The notes under the pieces: model-generated
What the model saw: only the letters and a program-made list of their open reading frames with translations
Database searches by the model: none
What the model was told of the DNA's origin: nothing
Position numbers and translations under genes: made by a program
Shown here: one piece after another, positions 22,908-29,682 of the stretch
Position numbering within the stretch: the stretch's first letter is position 1
Layout: every line of letters starts with the position of its first letter
Source of the DNA: an uncultured Garciella sp.
GTDB lineage: Bacteria > Bacillota > Clostridia > Eubacteriales > Garciellaceae
Assembly: GCA_900555725.1 (NCBI GenBank)
Contig: USMD01000013.1
Location: forward strand, 1-29,682
Length of the DNA stretch: 29,682 nt
Direction: 5' to 3'

Positions 22908-23468
22908 ATGGATATCATAGATCAAGCTTATCAACTATATGAAAAGGAACAGTGGAAATTAGCTAGAATTGTTATAAAAAGGGAAAAAGATTTTGATTTA
23001 AACCCTGTAGCCCTAAATTTGATGGGGAGCATAGAGTGGAAATTAGGGAAGGTAAAAGAGGCTAAGAAATATTATTTATTGGCAATAAAATGTTACAGGG
23101 ATTTTTGGCCTGCCTACTATAATTTAGGAAATCTATCCTATGAAATGGGTAAGATAGATAAGGCAATTCAATACTATATAGGGGCTTTAAACTATAAAGG
23201 AGAGCACTTCAAACTATTTTATAATATAGGAACCTGTTATCTAAAAAAGAAAGATTCTAAAAGGGCAATTTATTATTTTATAAAGGCTTTACAATTAAAA
23301 CCCACCTATTTAGAGTCTAATATCAATTTAGCTAAAGCATATTATCTAAGAGATGAATATCAAAAATCTTTTTTATATTTTAATACTGCCCTAGCATTGG
23401 ATGAAGGAAACAACGCAGCTAAAATAGGATATCAAAAATCCTGGGAAAAGATTATTTCTAAAACTTAA
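22908..23468 (+). CDS. Tetratricopeptide repeat protein
   Basis: The 186-aa protein consists of about four tandem TPR units (from about residue 24 to 160), for example AYYNLGNLSYEMGKIDKAIQ and LFYNIGTCYLKKKDSKRAI. TPR arrays bind protein partners; the partner is unknown. There is no signal peptide or membrane helix, so it is probably cytosolic. A TTG at 22878 is in frame, but GGGGAGGGAGG just before the ATG at 22908 decides the start. It lies 79 bases after the flagellar rod-binding gene with no terminator between, and a strong terminator follows, so it may be the last gene of the flagellar transcript. Confidence 0.85.
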   Translation: MDIIDQAYQLYEKEQWKLARIVIKREKDFDLNPVALNLMGSIEWKLGKVKEAKKYYLLAIKCYRDFWPAYYNLGNLSYEMGKIDKAIQYYIGALNYKGEHFKLFYNIGTCYLKKKDSKRAIYYFIKALQLKPTYLESNINLAKAYYLRDEYQKSFLYFNTALALDEGNNAAKIGYQKSWEKIISKT

Positions 23469-23475
23469 ATTTACT

Positions 23476-23506
23476 AAAAAAATACCCTCCGTCGGGGTAT
23501 TTTTTT
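23476..23506. terminator. Bidirectional intrinsic terminator
   Basis: The stem ATACCC / GGGTAT (23482-23500) around a short loop is flanked by a run of seven A on the left (23476-23482) and seven T on the right (23500-23506), so it can stop transcription from either side. It closes the unit ending with the TPR gene and, by inference, the flagellar transcript. Confidence 0.88.
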
Positions 23507-23586
23507 ATCGGATATTCCTCCTTTAGCAGCAAGAAAAATCACAGAGATGAAAATATTTTTTGTCCTTAAATTTTTTATAAAACCTC

Positions 23587-23617
23587 TTGACATTGACGTT
23601 ACGTAAAGATGTATAGT
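23587..23617 (+). promoter_or_regulatory. MerR-type promoter with 19-bp spacer and operator dyad
   Basis: TTGACA (23587-23592) and TATAGT (23612-23617) are separated by 19 bases, the stretched spacing typical of MerR-regulated promoters. The spacer holds the imperfect dyad TTGACGT-T-ACGTAAA (23593-23607) near its centre. It precedes the MerR gene by about 20 bases, so autoregulation is the natural reading. Confidence 0.85.
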
Positions 23618-23638
23618 GATTTTGTAGGAGGGATAGAG

Positions 23639-24403
23639 ATGGAATATACAGTGCAAAAATTAGCGAGTTTAGCTGGCATTAGTACTAGAACCCTAAGGTA
23701 TTATGATGAAATAGGAATTCTTAAGCCGGCAAGGGTGAATTCTTCAGGATATCGAATTTATGGGGAGAAAGAAGTTGATAGATTACAGCAAATCATGTTT
23801 TATAGGGAATTAGGTGTAAGTTTAAAAAAAATACAGGAAATTTTAACTTCGCCTTTCTTTGATAAGGTAAGTGCCCTTAGAGAACATCATGAAAAACTCC
23901 TACAAAAAAGAAATCAACTAGATCTTTTAATCAACAATGTGGAAAAAACAATAGCATTTGCAGAAGGGAGAATAAAAATGAGTGATAAGGAGAAATTTGA
24001 AGGTTTTAAGAAAAAGATGATTGATGAAAATGAGAAAAAGTATGGAAAAGAAATTAGAGAAAAGTACAGTGATGAAACCATTGATCAATCCAATGCTAAA
24101 TTAATGAATATGTCAGAGGAACAATACAATGAAATGCAAAGAATAAATGCTCAATTTATGAAAACTTTAAAGGAAGCATTTGAAATTGGAGATCCTTCTA
24201 ATGAGGTTGCCCAAGAAGCTGCCAAATTGCATCATAAATGGTTAAATTATACTTGGTCTAGCTACAGTAAGGAAGCCCATGCTGGTCTTGCTCAAATGTA
24301 TATAGACGATGAAAGATTTACTGCTTATTATGATAAGGAGCAGCCAGGTATGGCAAAATTTTTACAGGATGCCATTTTTATCTATACAGGAATGGAAAAA
24401 TAA
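23639..24403 (+). CDS. MerR-family transcriptional regulator, TipAL/Mta type
   Basis: The 254-aa protein has an N-terminal MerR winged helix (about 1-70: AGISTRTLRYYDEIGILKP then SGYRIY), a dimerising coiled coil (about 75-107) and a C-terminal TipAS antibiotic-recognition domain (about 115-250) with HHKWLNYTW, LAQMYIDDERFTAYYD and GMAKFLQDAI. Proteins of this class bind diverse peptide antibiotics or drugs and activate stretched-spacer promoters. An ATG at 23609 lies in the promoter -10 region; AGGAGGG before 23639 sets the start. Its own promoter carries the operator. No efflux gene lies next to it, so its targets other than itself are unknown. Confidence 0.92.
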   Translation: MEYTVQKLASLAGISTRTLRYYDEIGILKPARVNSSGYRIYGEKEVDRLQQIMFYRELGVSLKKIQEILTSPFFDKVSALREHHEKLLQKRNQLDLLINNVEKTIAFAEGRIKMSDKEKFEGFKKKMIDENEKKYGKEIREKYSDETIDQSNAKLMNMSEEQYNEMQRINAQFMKTLKEAFEIGDPSNEVAQEAAKLHHKWLNYTWSSYSKEAHAGLAQMYIDDERFTAYYDKEQPGMAKFLQDAIFIYTGMEK

Positions 24404-24423
24404 TAGATTTGTAGACAATCATA

Positions 24424-24459
24424 AGGATGAAAGTTCATAAAACTTTTGTCCTATTTTTT
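24424..24459 (+). terminator. Intrinsic terminator after the MerR gene
   Basis: AGGA (24424-24427) with TCCT (24449-24452) and AAAGTT (24430-24435) with AACTTT (24441-24446) form an interrupted stem with loop CATAA, followed by six T at 24454-24459. Confidence 0.75.
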
Positions 24460-24486
24460 ATTCTTATTTATTTAGGATGATTGACT

Positions 24487-24515
24487 TTGAAAAATGGAAT
24501 CATAATAGGTAAAAT
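24487..24515 (+). promoter_or_regulatory. Sigma-A-like promoter of the ABC-class ATPase gene
   Basis: TTGAAA (24487-24492) and TAAAAT (24510-24515) are spaced by 17 bases. The next gene starts at 24545 behind AAGGAGG. The preceding terminator makes a separate promoter here likely. Confidence 0.65.
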
Positions 24516-24544
24516 ATGATTGAAGGATAGAAGGAGGAATTACG

Positions 24545-26251
24545 ATGAAATCATACCAAGATTTAGAAAAAATATTAGATAAAATAGATGGAAGGGGATA
24601 TAAAGCTTATAAAGATATTCAAGGACAGTATAGATGGGACGATTATACGTTGTCGATCGATTATGTCCAAGGAGATCCCTTTGCTTCCCCATCAAGGATT
24701 CGAGTGATAGTACCAGGGGAGAAGGCAGGCTTTTCTGAAAACTTATATGATACTCCATACACACGCAGAGGAGTAGTGGATTTTTTAAGCAGAACTATGG
24801 CTCAAAGTATCCAAAAGTTTTATCATGGCGTAGGAGGGTCAGGGAAAAGTGGACTTCTTTCTATTGCACATTGTGGTCAGGAAATTTTAGAAAGAAATTT
24901 TGTGGTAATTGATAAAGAACATGTAGAGGCAAGATTAGAAGTGGGATTACCTGCTGCCGGGAGAAGGATTCTTAGTAGGAAAGCAAAAAAAATTTTCTTT
25001 GAAGCTCTTCCTAAAATTGTAGAAGCATCTTTGTTTTATCAAAATATTTTGAAAGGCGAGCTTCAAAAAACCGTTGACTTAGTAGAGGATCAGCATTTTA
25101 TTCGTCAGGAGCTAAAAAAAAGAAATTTGGTGGCCTTTGTTGCCAATGGAAGTATATTGCCTAGGGAAAGCGGTGTGTCTCAACGTCCTATGAAAACAGG
25201 AACCATACCTTTTCAGAGTCCAAAGAAATATGAAGTAGAGTTACATCTTCCAAATCGTGGAATCATTCGAGGAATGGGCATTCCTCAGGGGGTAACCTTA
25301 ATCGTAGGGGGAGGATTCCATGGAAAATCTACTTTGTTGGAGGCACTAGAGTTAGGGGTATATGATCATAGATTAGGAGATGGGCGGGAATATCTCATTA
25401 CTCGAGAAAATGCAATAAAGATCAAGGCAGAAGACGGTAGAAATGTAGAGAAGGTCAATATTTCCCCCTTTATCAATAATCTTCCTATGGGACAGAATAC
25501 CATAAGATTTTCCAGTGAAAATGCCAGTGGAAGTACCTCTCAAGCTGCAAATATTATGGAGGCCTTAGAGATAGGTACAGATTTACTTTTAATAGACGAA
25601 GATACCAGTGCTACGAATTTTATGATTCGAGATGGACGAATGCAGCAGCTTGTTCAAAAAGAAAAAGAACCGATTACTCCCTTTATTGATAAAGTAAGGG
25701 AATTGTATGAAGAGAAGGGAGTATCTACTATTTTAGTCATAGGAGGCTCTGGAGATTATTTTGAAGTAGCGGATCATGTGATTATGATGGATGAGTATGT
25801 TCCAAAGGATGTTACGAGAGAGGCAAAAGAAATTGCCATGAAAAACGAAAATCTAAGAGAAATAGAATCTATCTCTAGGAAAAGGGAAAATCCTCCTAGA
25901 GTTTTGTTAAAAGCTTCTTTTCCAAAGGGGAAAAAGGGAGTGAAAATAAAATCTAAGGGGTTAGAACATATTATTTATAATAAAATAGATATTGAACTTA
26001 GAGACTTAGAGCAACTCATTGATTCAAATCAAACCAATGCCCTTTGTTTTATTCTGCAGTACATCATGGAAAAGGTTGTAGATGACAAAAGAACATTGCC
26101 GGAGGTGGTGGATAAGGTTTATAAAGAGATCCAAAAAAATGGATTAGATATCCTATCTCCCTTTACAGGACACCCCGGCAATATGGCACTACCCAGAAAA
26201 TATGAAATTGCTGGGACACTAAATAGATTTAGAGCGTTAAAAATAAAGTAA
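24545..26251 (+). CDS. Predicted ATPase of the ABC class (COG3044 / PF09818)
   Basis: The 568-aa protein is a soluble ABC-type ATPase without membrane segments. An N-terminal family-specific region includes the glycine-rich GVGGSGKSGLLSI (about 95-107). The P-loop GGGFHGKST is at residues 255-263, SGSTSQAA acts as a signature-like loop (about 327), and the Walker B strand LLLIDEDTSATNF follows. The C-terminal part carries a basic stretch. I recognise the family as a widespread, single-gene, poorly characterised ATPase; I give no pathway. It has its own promoter and a downstream promoter follows, so it is probably monocistronic. Confidence 0.88.
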   Translation: MKSYQDLEKILDKIDGRGYKAYKDIQGQYRWDDYTLSIDYVQGDPFASPSRIRVIVPGEKAGFSENLYDTPYTRRGVVDFLSRTMAQSIQKFYHGVGGSGKSGLLSIAHCGQEILERNFVVIDKEHVEARLEVGLPAAGRRILSRKAKKIFFEALPKIVEASLFYQNILKGELQKTVDLVEDQHFIRQELKKRNLVAFVANGSILPRESGVSQRPMKTGTIPFQSPKKYEVELHLPNRGIIRGMGIPQGVTLIVGGGFHGKSTLLEALELGVYDHRLGDGREYLITRENAIKIKAEDGRNVEKVNISPFINNLPMGQNTIRFSSENASGSTSQAANIMEALEIGTDLLLIDEDTSATNFMIRDGRMQQLVQKEKEPITPFIDKVRELYEEKGVSTILVIGGSGDYFEVADHVIMMDEYVPKDVTREAKEIAMKNENLREIESISRKRENPPRVLLKASFPKGKKGVKIKSKGLEHIIYNKIDIELRDLEQLIDSNQTNALCFILQYIMEKVVDDKRTLPEVVDKVYKEIQKNGLDILSPFTGHPGNMALPRKYEIAGTLNRFRALKIK

Positions 26252-26264
26252 TGTTGAATGAACC

Positions 26265-26293
26265 TTGATGGAAAGTATTGCAAAATCTATAAA
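26265..26293 (+). promoter_or_regulatory. Possible promoter of the FAH-family gene
   Basis: TTGATG (26265-26270) and TATAAA (26288-26293) are spaced by 17 bases in the 104-base gap before 26356. I see no clear terminator in this gap. Confidence 0.45.
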
Positions 26294-26355
26294 TCTAGCT
26301 CATAATTAAACTTATAGAGATTTAAAGATACATAGTGAAGATAGGGGGCGTACCT

Positions 26356-27231
26356 ATGAAATTATTGCATTTCAAAAGAGAGAACCAAATAAGGTTAGGG
26401 ATAAAGACTGAGAAGGGGATTCTTGATATTCAAAGTGCCGGACAACAGTTCAATGTGGAAGTACCTGGCACTGTAGATGAGTTAATACAAAAAAGTCAAT
26501 TGTCTACCATTAAAAAAATAGTAGAAAGCGCAAGTCAAGATGGATTTTCCTCCCTTTATTTGCAAGAAAAGGACATTACATTTGAATCGGCTGTTTTAAA
26601 TCCACAAAAGATTCTTTGTATAGGATTAAACTATATGAATCATATTGAAGAGACCAAGGACAATGTGCCTAAAACTCCTGTTTTATTTAGCAAATTTAAC
26701 AATGCCCTAGCAGCCCATGGGGAAAAAATTACTTTTCCAAAGATATCAAAAGAAGTAGATTATGAAGCGGAATTAGTAATTGTCATAGGAAAGGAAGCAA
26801 AGAATGTAGAAGAAAAGGATGCCCTTTCCTATGTATTTGGATATACTGTAGGAAATGATTTTTCCGCAAGAGATCTTCAATTTTTAACAGGTCAATGGCT
26901 CATTGGAAAGACCTTAGATGGTTTTGCACCTGTTGGCCCTTATGTTATCACAGCAGAGGAAATAGATCCAAATGATTTGAAGATTCAAAGTAAGGTCAAC
27001 GGGGAAATAAGACAGGACTCTAATACAAAGTATATGATATTCAACTGTGCAACCATTATTAGTTATATTTCAAAGCATATGACCTTAAAGCCTGGGGACA
27101 TTATTTTTACAGGGACACCGGAAGGGGTTACCTTAGGACATACGAAAGAAGGAAAGAAATATCTAAAACCAAGAGATGAAATTGAAGTTACCATAGAAAA
27201 TATTGGAACTCTAAAGAATAATTTGATATAA
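26356..27231 (+). CDS. Fumarylacetoacetate hydrolase (FAH) family protein
   Basis: The 291-aa protein belongs to the FAH superfamily of metal-dependent hydrolases, decarboxylases and isomerases acting on 2-oxo or acylpyruvate compounds. The C-terminal catalytic domain (about 85-290) has ILCIGLNYMNHIEE, the metal ligands in DYEAELVIVIG (Glu 137 and Glu 139) and in SARDLQ (Asp 173), then GKTLDGFAPVGP and IIFTGTPEGV. A short N-terminal domain precedes it. The substrate cannot be told from sequence; acylpyruvase or oxaloacetate tautomerase/decarboxylase are options. A GTG at 26335 is in frame, but AGGGGGCG before the ATG at 26356 favours that start. The promoter of the thiamin unit overlaps its 3' end. 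Confidence 0.88.
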   Translation: MKLLHFKRENQIRLGIKTEKGILDIQSAGQQFNVEVPGTVDELIQKSQLSTIKKIVESASQDGFSSLYLQEKDITFESAVLNPQKILCIGLNYMNHIEETKDNVPKTPVLFSKFNNALAAHGEKITFPKISKEVDYEAELVIVIGKEAKNVEEKDALSYVFGYTVGNDFSARDLQFLTGQWLIGKTLDGFAPVGPYVITAEEIDPNDLKIQSKVNGEIRQDSNTKYMIFNCATIISYISKHMTLKPGDIIFTGTPEGVTLGHTKEGKKYLKPRDEIEVTIENIGTLKNNLI

Positions 27232-27232
27232 T
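27203..27232 (+). promoter_or_regulatory. Extended -10 promoter of the thiamin salvage operon
   Basis: TTGGAA (27203-27208) and a perfect TATAAT (27227-27232) are 18 bases apart, with TGA directly before the -10 giving an extended -10 element. It overlaps the last codons of the FAH gene, and the TPP aptamer begins about 13 bases after the -10. Confidence 0.75.
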
Positions 27233-27244
27233 TATGATATAGGA

Positions 27245-27337
27245 AAATATTGGGGAGCTGGTGCATACTGGCTGAGAGGAAGTGAATTGCAGCTTTGACC
27301 CTTATACCTGATTTGGATAATGCCAACGTAGGAAATC
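27245..27337 (+). ncRNA. TPP (THI-box) riboswitch
   Basis: The conserved parts are in order: GGGGAGC (27252-27258), CTGAGA that binds the pyrimidine ring (27272-27277), TGACCCTTATACCTGAT (27296-27312), GGATAATGCCAACGTAGG (27315-27332) closing the aptamer. It binds thiamin diphosphate and normally turns expression off. It precedes thiM with a terminator-like hairpin between, so control is probably by transcription termination. Confidence 0.95.
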
Positions 27338-27371
27338 TTCAATTATTGTATGGATGATTGTATAGATGGAA

Positions 27372-27408
27372 GGGATATGCCAAATAGGTATATTCCATAT
27401 TTTATTTT
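27372..27408 (+). terminator. Terminator-like hairpin of the TPP riboswitch
   Basis: GGGATATGCC (27372-27381) pairs with GGTATATTCC (27387-27396) over ten pairs with two wobbles and an AAATA loop. The tract after it is T-rich but interrupted (ATATTTTATTTT). The thiM ribosome site lies just beyond, outside the stem. Confidence 0.65.
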
Positions 27409-27423
27409 AAGGAGGAATTTTTA

Positions 27424-28245
27424 ATGTATGAAAAGATGATAAAAAATCTTCGGGAAAAGACGCCCTTAATTCATTGTATTACTAATTATGTTACAGTAAA
27501 TGACTGTGCCAATATTGCATTAGCCTGTGGGGGATCTCCTATTATGGCGGATGAGGTAGAGGAGGTGGAGGATATTACCACATTAAGTAGTGCCCTTGTT
27601 ATCAATATAGGAACTTTGAATGAAAGAACGATACAATCCATGATAAAAGCTGGGAAAAAGGCCAATGAGCTTTCCCATCCAGTTATTTTAGACCCCGTTG
27701 GAGCAGGTGCTTCAAAATTCAGAACGAGGACTGCCTTTCAATTACTAAAAGAAGTAAAATTTTCAGTTATTCGGGGAAATGTCTCAGAGATTAAGACCCT
27801 ATCCCAAGGAAAGGGCACTACAAAAGGGGTAGATGCAGATGAGAAGGATGTTATAGAAAATAATTTAGATCACAATATTTCCTTAGCAAAGGATTTAAGT
27901 AAACAAACTGGTGCTGTGGTAGCTATTACTGGTGCTATTGATGTAGTAACGAATGGGAGAAAGAGCTATATTGTGAAAAACGGGCATCCCCTTATGGCAA
28001 AGATCACAGGATCAGGCTGTATGTTATCTACGGTGATTGGTTGTTATTGTGGCGCCAATAGAGATAATGTTTTAGAAGCAACCACAACTGCTGTTGGGAC
28101 AATGGGATTATGTGGAGAACTAGCCTATGAAGAACTACAAAAAGTAGGAAGGGGTACTTCTACCTATCGAACATTTATCATTGATTGTATGAGTAAAATA
28201 GATGAAAATATTCTTAAGGAGGAATTAAAAATTGAAAGTAGATAA
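27424..28245 (+). CDS. thiM: Hydroxyethylthiazole kinase ThiM
   Basis: ThiM phosphorylates the salvaged thiazole alcohol for thiamin synthesis. The 273-aa ribokinase-like protein begins with PLIHCITNYVTVNDCANI and contains SPIMADEVEEVED, the anion-hole motif ITGSGCMLS with Cys 199, and VVAITGAIDVV. Length and motifs are those of ThiM. The start follows AAGGAGG. It is the first gene after the TPP riboswitch and overlaps thiE by 14 bases. No hydroxymethylpyrimidine kinase gene (thiD) is beside it, so that step must be encoded elsewhere. Confidence 0.96.
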   Translation: MYEKMIKNLREKTPLIHCITNYVTVNDCANIALACGGSPIMADEVEEVEDITTLSSALVINIGTLNERTIQSMIKAGKKANELSHPVILDPVGAGASKFRTRTAFQLLKEVKFSVIRGNVSEIKTLSQGKGTTKGVDADEKDVIENNLDHNISLAKDLSKQTGAVVAITGAIDVVTNGRKSYIVKNGHPLMAKITGSGCMLSTVIGCYCGANRDNVLEATTTAVGTMGLCGELAYEELQKVGRGTSTYRTFIIDCMSKIDENILKEELKIESR

Positions 28246-28879
28246 AGAATCTATGCTTTTATATGTAATCACCGATAGAACCTGGTTAGGAAATCATTCT
28301 TTAAAGGATCAAGTGGAACAGATCATCAAGGCAGGAGCTACCTTTGTACAACTAAGGGAAAAAAATATCTCCTATAAAGAATTTGTACAACTAGCCAGAG
28401 AAATAAAGGAAGTCACTGATTTATATAAAATTCCCTATGTAATCAATGACAATATAGAAGTAGCCCAAGCGGTGGATGCCGATGGGGTTCATATAGGACA
28501 AGGGGATATGAATGCGAGAAAAGCTCGAAAAATATTAGGGGAAGATAAAATGATTGGGGTCTCTGCCCAAAGTGTGTCTCAAGCCATTGAAGCCCAGCAA
28601 GCTGGAGCTGATTATATTGGTGCTGGAGCAATTTTTTCTACCTCTACTAAAAAAGATGCAGAAAATATTTCCCTTGAAATCCTAAAGAAGATTTGTCAGA
28701 GTGTTTCCATACCAGTTGTAGCCATAGGAGGAATCAACGAAACCAATGTAATGAAACTAAAGGGCAGTGGAGTAAGTGGGATTTCCGTTATCTCTGCTAT
28801 TTTCTCCAAGCCAGATATTTCTACTGCTACAAAAAATTTAAGGGCATTATCAGAGCAGATGGTGGATTATGGGGTATAA
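28232..28879 (+). CDS. thiE: Thiamin-phosphate synthase ThiE, TTG start
   Basis: ThiE joins thiazole phosphate and pyrimidine diphosphate to thiamin phosphate. The 215-aa TIM-barrel protein has LLYVITDRTW, TFVQLREKNI, ADGVHIGQGDM, ADYIGAGAIFSTSTKKDA and IPVVAIGGI in the proper order. The start is taken as TTG at 28232, nine bases after AAGGAGG (28216-28222); the next ATG (28253) has no ribosome site. It overlaps thiM by 14 bases and the HAD gene by 11, a tight operon. Confidence 0.95.
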   Translation: MKVDKESMLLYVITDRTWLGNHSLKDQVEQIIKAGATFVQLREKNISYKEFVQLAREIKEVTDLYKIPYVINDNIEVAQAVDADGVHIGQGDMNARKARKILGEDKMIGVSAQSVSQAIEAQQAGADYIGAGAIFSTSTKKDAENISLEILKKICQSVSIPVVAIGGINETNVMKLKGSGVSGISVISAIFSKPDISTATKNLRALSEQMVDYGV

Positions 28880-29516
28880 GGCAGTTATTTTTGATCTCGA
28901 TGGAACCTTAATTGACTCTATGACTGTTTGGGAAGACATAGGAAAAAGATTTTTGGCAGAATGTAAGGTCACACCCCCTGAAAATTTGAATCAAGTAATA
29001 AAAACCATGAGTTTTGAGCAATCTGCCCAATATTTTATAGATACCTTTGGTTTAAAATTTACAAGGGAGGAAATTTTGTCTCGATTCCATGAGATGGTAG
29101 AGGATCAATATAGGAATTTTATTGAATTAAAACCCTATGTGAAGAAATTCCTTAATCGCTTAAAAAGAAAAGGTATAGAAATGTGTATTGCAACTGCTAC
29201 CGATAGAATCCTTACCGAGCAAGTGCTTAATAGACTAGGGATTCTTTCTTATTTTGCATTTATTATTACAGTAGGAGAGATTGGACAAGGAAAGGACAAT
29301 CCTAAAATCTATCTAAAGGCCGCTGAAAAATTAGGAAATTTACCTAAAGATATTGTTGTTTTTGAGGATGCACTGTACCCAGTAAAGATAGCTAAAAATG
29401 CAGGATTTCATGTGGTGGGAGTGTATGATCCTTCGGCAAAAGAAGACTTTGAAGAAATCAAACAAATAAGCGATTATGCTATATACTCTTTTCAAGAGGT
29501 AGAAAAGTGGTTTTAA
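28869..29516 (+). CDS. HAD-superfamily phosphatase in the thiamin operon
   Basis: The 215-aa protein is a subfamily IA HAD hydrolase with a helical cap. Motif I is FDLDGTLID (catalytic Asp 9 and Asp 11), motif II is CIATATD, the motif III Lys lies in GQGKDNPKIY, and motif IV is VFEDALYPV, close to beta-phosphoglucomutase-like phosphatases. It starts 11 bases inside thiE. Its place suggests action on a thiamin-pathway phosphate such as thiamin phosphate or pyrimidine phosphate, but HAD specificity cannot be read from sequence and general metabolite repair is equally possible. Confidence 0.9.
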   Translation: MGYKAVIFDLDGTLIDSMTVWEDIGKRFLAECKVTPPENLNQVIKTMSFEQSAQYFIDTFGLKFTREEILSRFHEMVEDQYRNFIELKPYVKKFLNRLKRKGIEMCIATATDRILTEQVLNRLGILSYFAFIITVGEIGQGKDNPKIYLKAAEKLGNLPKDIVVFEDALYPVKIAKNAGFHVVGVYDPSAKEDFEEIKQISDYAIYSFQEVEKWF

Positions 29517-29549
29517 AAGGAATTTTTAAATTATTTTCTAAACTTTTAT

Positions 29550-29577
29550 TTGATTTTTGAATGATATATGTTAAAAT
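29550..29577 (+). promoter_or_regulatory. Promoter for the gene cut off at the contig end
   Basis: TTGATT (29550-29555) and TAAAAT (29572-29577) are spaced by 16 bases, with TGT just before the -10 (extended -10). AAAAGGTGATTG follows at 29607-29618, then an ATG at 29624. Confidence 0.6.
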
Positions 29578-29623
29578 AAAAGAAAAATGAAAAAGAATTT
29601 ATAAGAAAAGGTGATTGATTTTT

Positions 29624-29636
29624 ATGGTATTTTATC
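29624..29636 (+). CDS. First codons of a further gene, truncated by the adapter
   Basis: ATG at 29624 stands behind AAGGTGAT with good spacing and reads Met-Val-Phe-Tyr before the genuine sequence ends at about 29636. Codons read beyond that come from the adapter. Nothing can be said about the product. Confidence 0.4.
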
Positions 29637-29682
29637 CTGTCTCTTATACACATCTCCGAGCCCACGAGACAGGCAGAAATCT
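29637..29682. other. Nextera sequencing adapter with i7 index (not genomic)
   Basis: CTGTCTCTTATACACATCT (29637-29655) is the Tn5 mosaic end used in Nextera libraries. CCGAGCCCACGAGAC (29656-29670) is the rest of the read-2 adapter, AGGCAGAA (29671-29678) equals the N703 i7 index as I remember the published list, and ATCT (29679-29682) begins the flow-cell sequence. The part should be trimmed from the assembly. Confidence 0.97.

Noticed and set aside
27063..27326. A minus-strand frame across the end of the FAH gene and the TPP aptamer
   Set aside because: The region is explained by the FAH C-terminus, a promoter and the riboswitch.
28693..28911. A second plus-strand frame across thiE and the HAD gene start
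   Set aside because: It is out of frame with two well supported genes and its product is low-complexity Cys/Phe-rich sequence.
29637..29655. A Tn5/IS50 transposon end
   Set aside because: The 19-base mosaic end is followed by Illumina adapter and index bases, not by transposon DNA.

Overview
The window is a single-direction (all plus strand), AT-rich stretch of roughly one third GC from a low-GC Gram-positive anaerobe. Clostridia-type features are the order of the flagellar genes, motAB inside the flagellar operon, a natural FliR-FlhB fusion, a class I c-di-GMP riboswitch, strong AGGAGG ribosome sites and a TPP riboswitch. I cannot name genus or species. The last 46 bases are not biological: they are a Nextera sequencing adapter with an i7 index, so the window ends at the end of an assembled contig. 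REGION 1 (1-22828) is one long flagellar operon: flgB-flgC-fliE, then a c-di-GMP riboswitch plus terminator, then fliF-fliG-fliH-fliI-fliJ-fliK-flgD-(TIGR02530-type protein)-flgE-flbD-motA-motB-fliL-fliO-fliP-fliQ-fliR/flhB-flhA-flhF-flhG-(21-codon ORF)-fliA-(SwrB-like protein)-(small membrane ORF with no ordinary start codon)-flgF-flgG-(FlgJ-type rod-binding protein). Together they encode the rod, the MS ring, part of the switch, the complete type III export gate and ATPase complex, the hook and its cap and length ruler, the stator, the number/placement GTPase pair and the flagellar sigma factor. Absent where relatives carry them are fliM, fliN/fliY and cheY after fliL, and all chemotaxis genes between flhG and fliA. 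Many junctions overlap by 1-20 bases, which points to tight translational coupling. The riboswitch sits inside the operon, so c-di-GMP could separate the first three rod/adaptor genes from everything downstream. REGION 2 (22908-24403) holds a TPR protein that may ride on the operon, a bidirectional terminator, and a TipAL-type MerR regulator with a clear 19-bp-spacer promoter and central dyad, so probably autoregulated. REGION 3 (24481-27231) holds an ABC-class ATPase of the COG3044 / PF09818 type and a fumarylacetoacetate-hydrolase-family protein. REGION 4 (27203-29516) is a thiamin salvage unit: extended -10 promoter, TPP riboswitch, terminator hairpin, thiM, thiE (TTG start) and an overlapping HAD phosphatase. 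After this comes a good promoter and the first codons of another gene, cut off by the adapter. No mobile element, CRISPR array, tRNA or rRNA is visible. The points most worth a second look are the operon-internal riboswitch, the start-less small ORF, the 21-codon ORF that may be a PilZ-gene remnant, three G7 tracts in flagellar genes, the degenerate G3 motif of FlhF and the adapter at the contig end.
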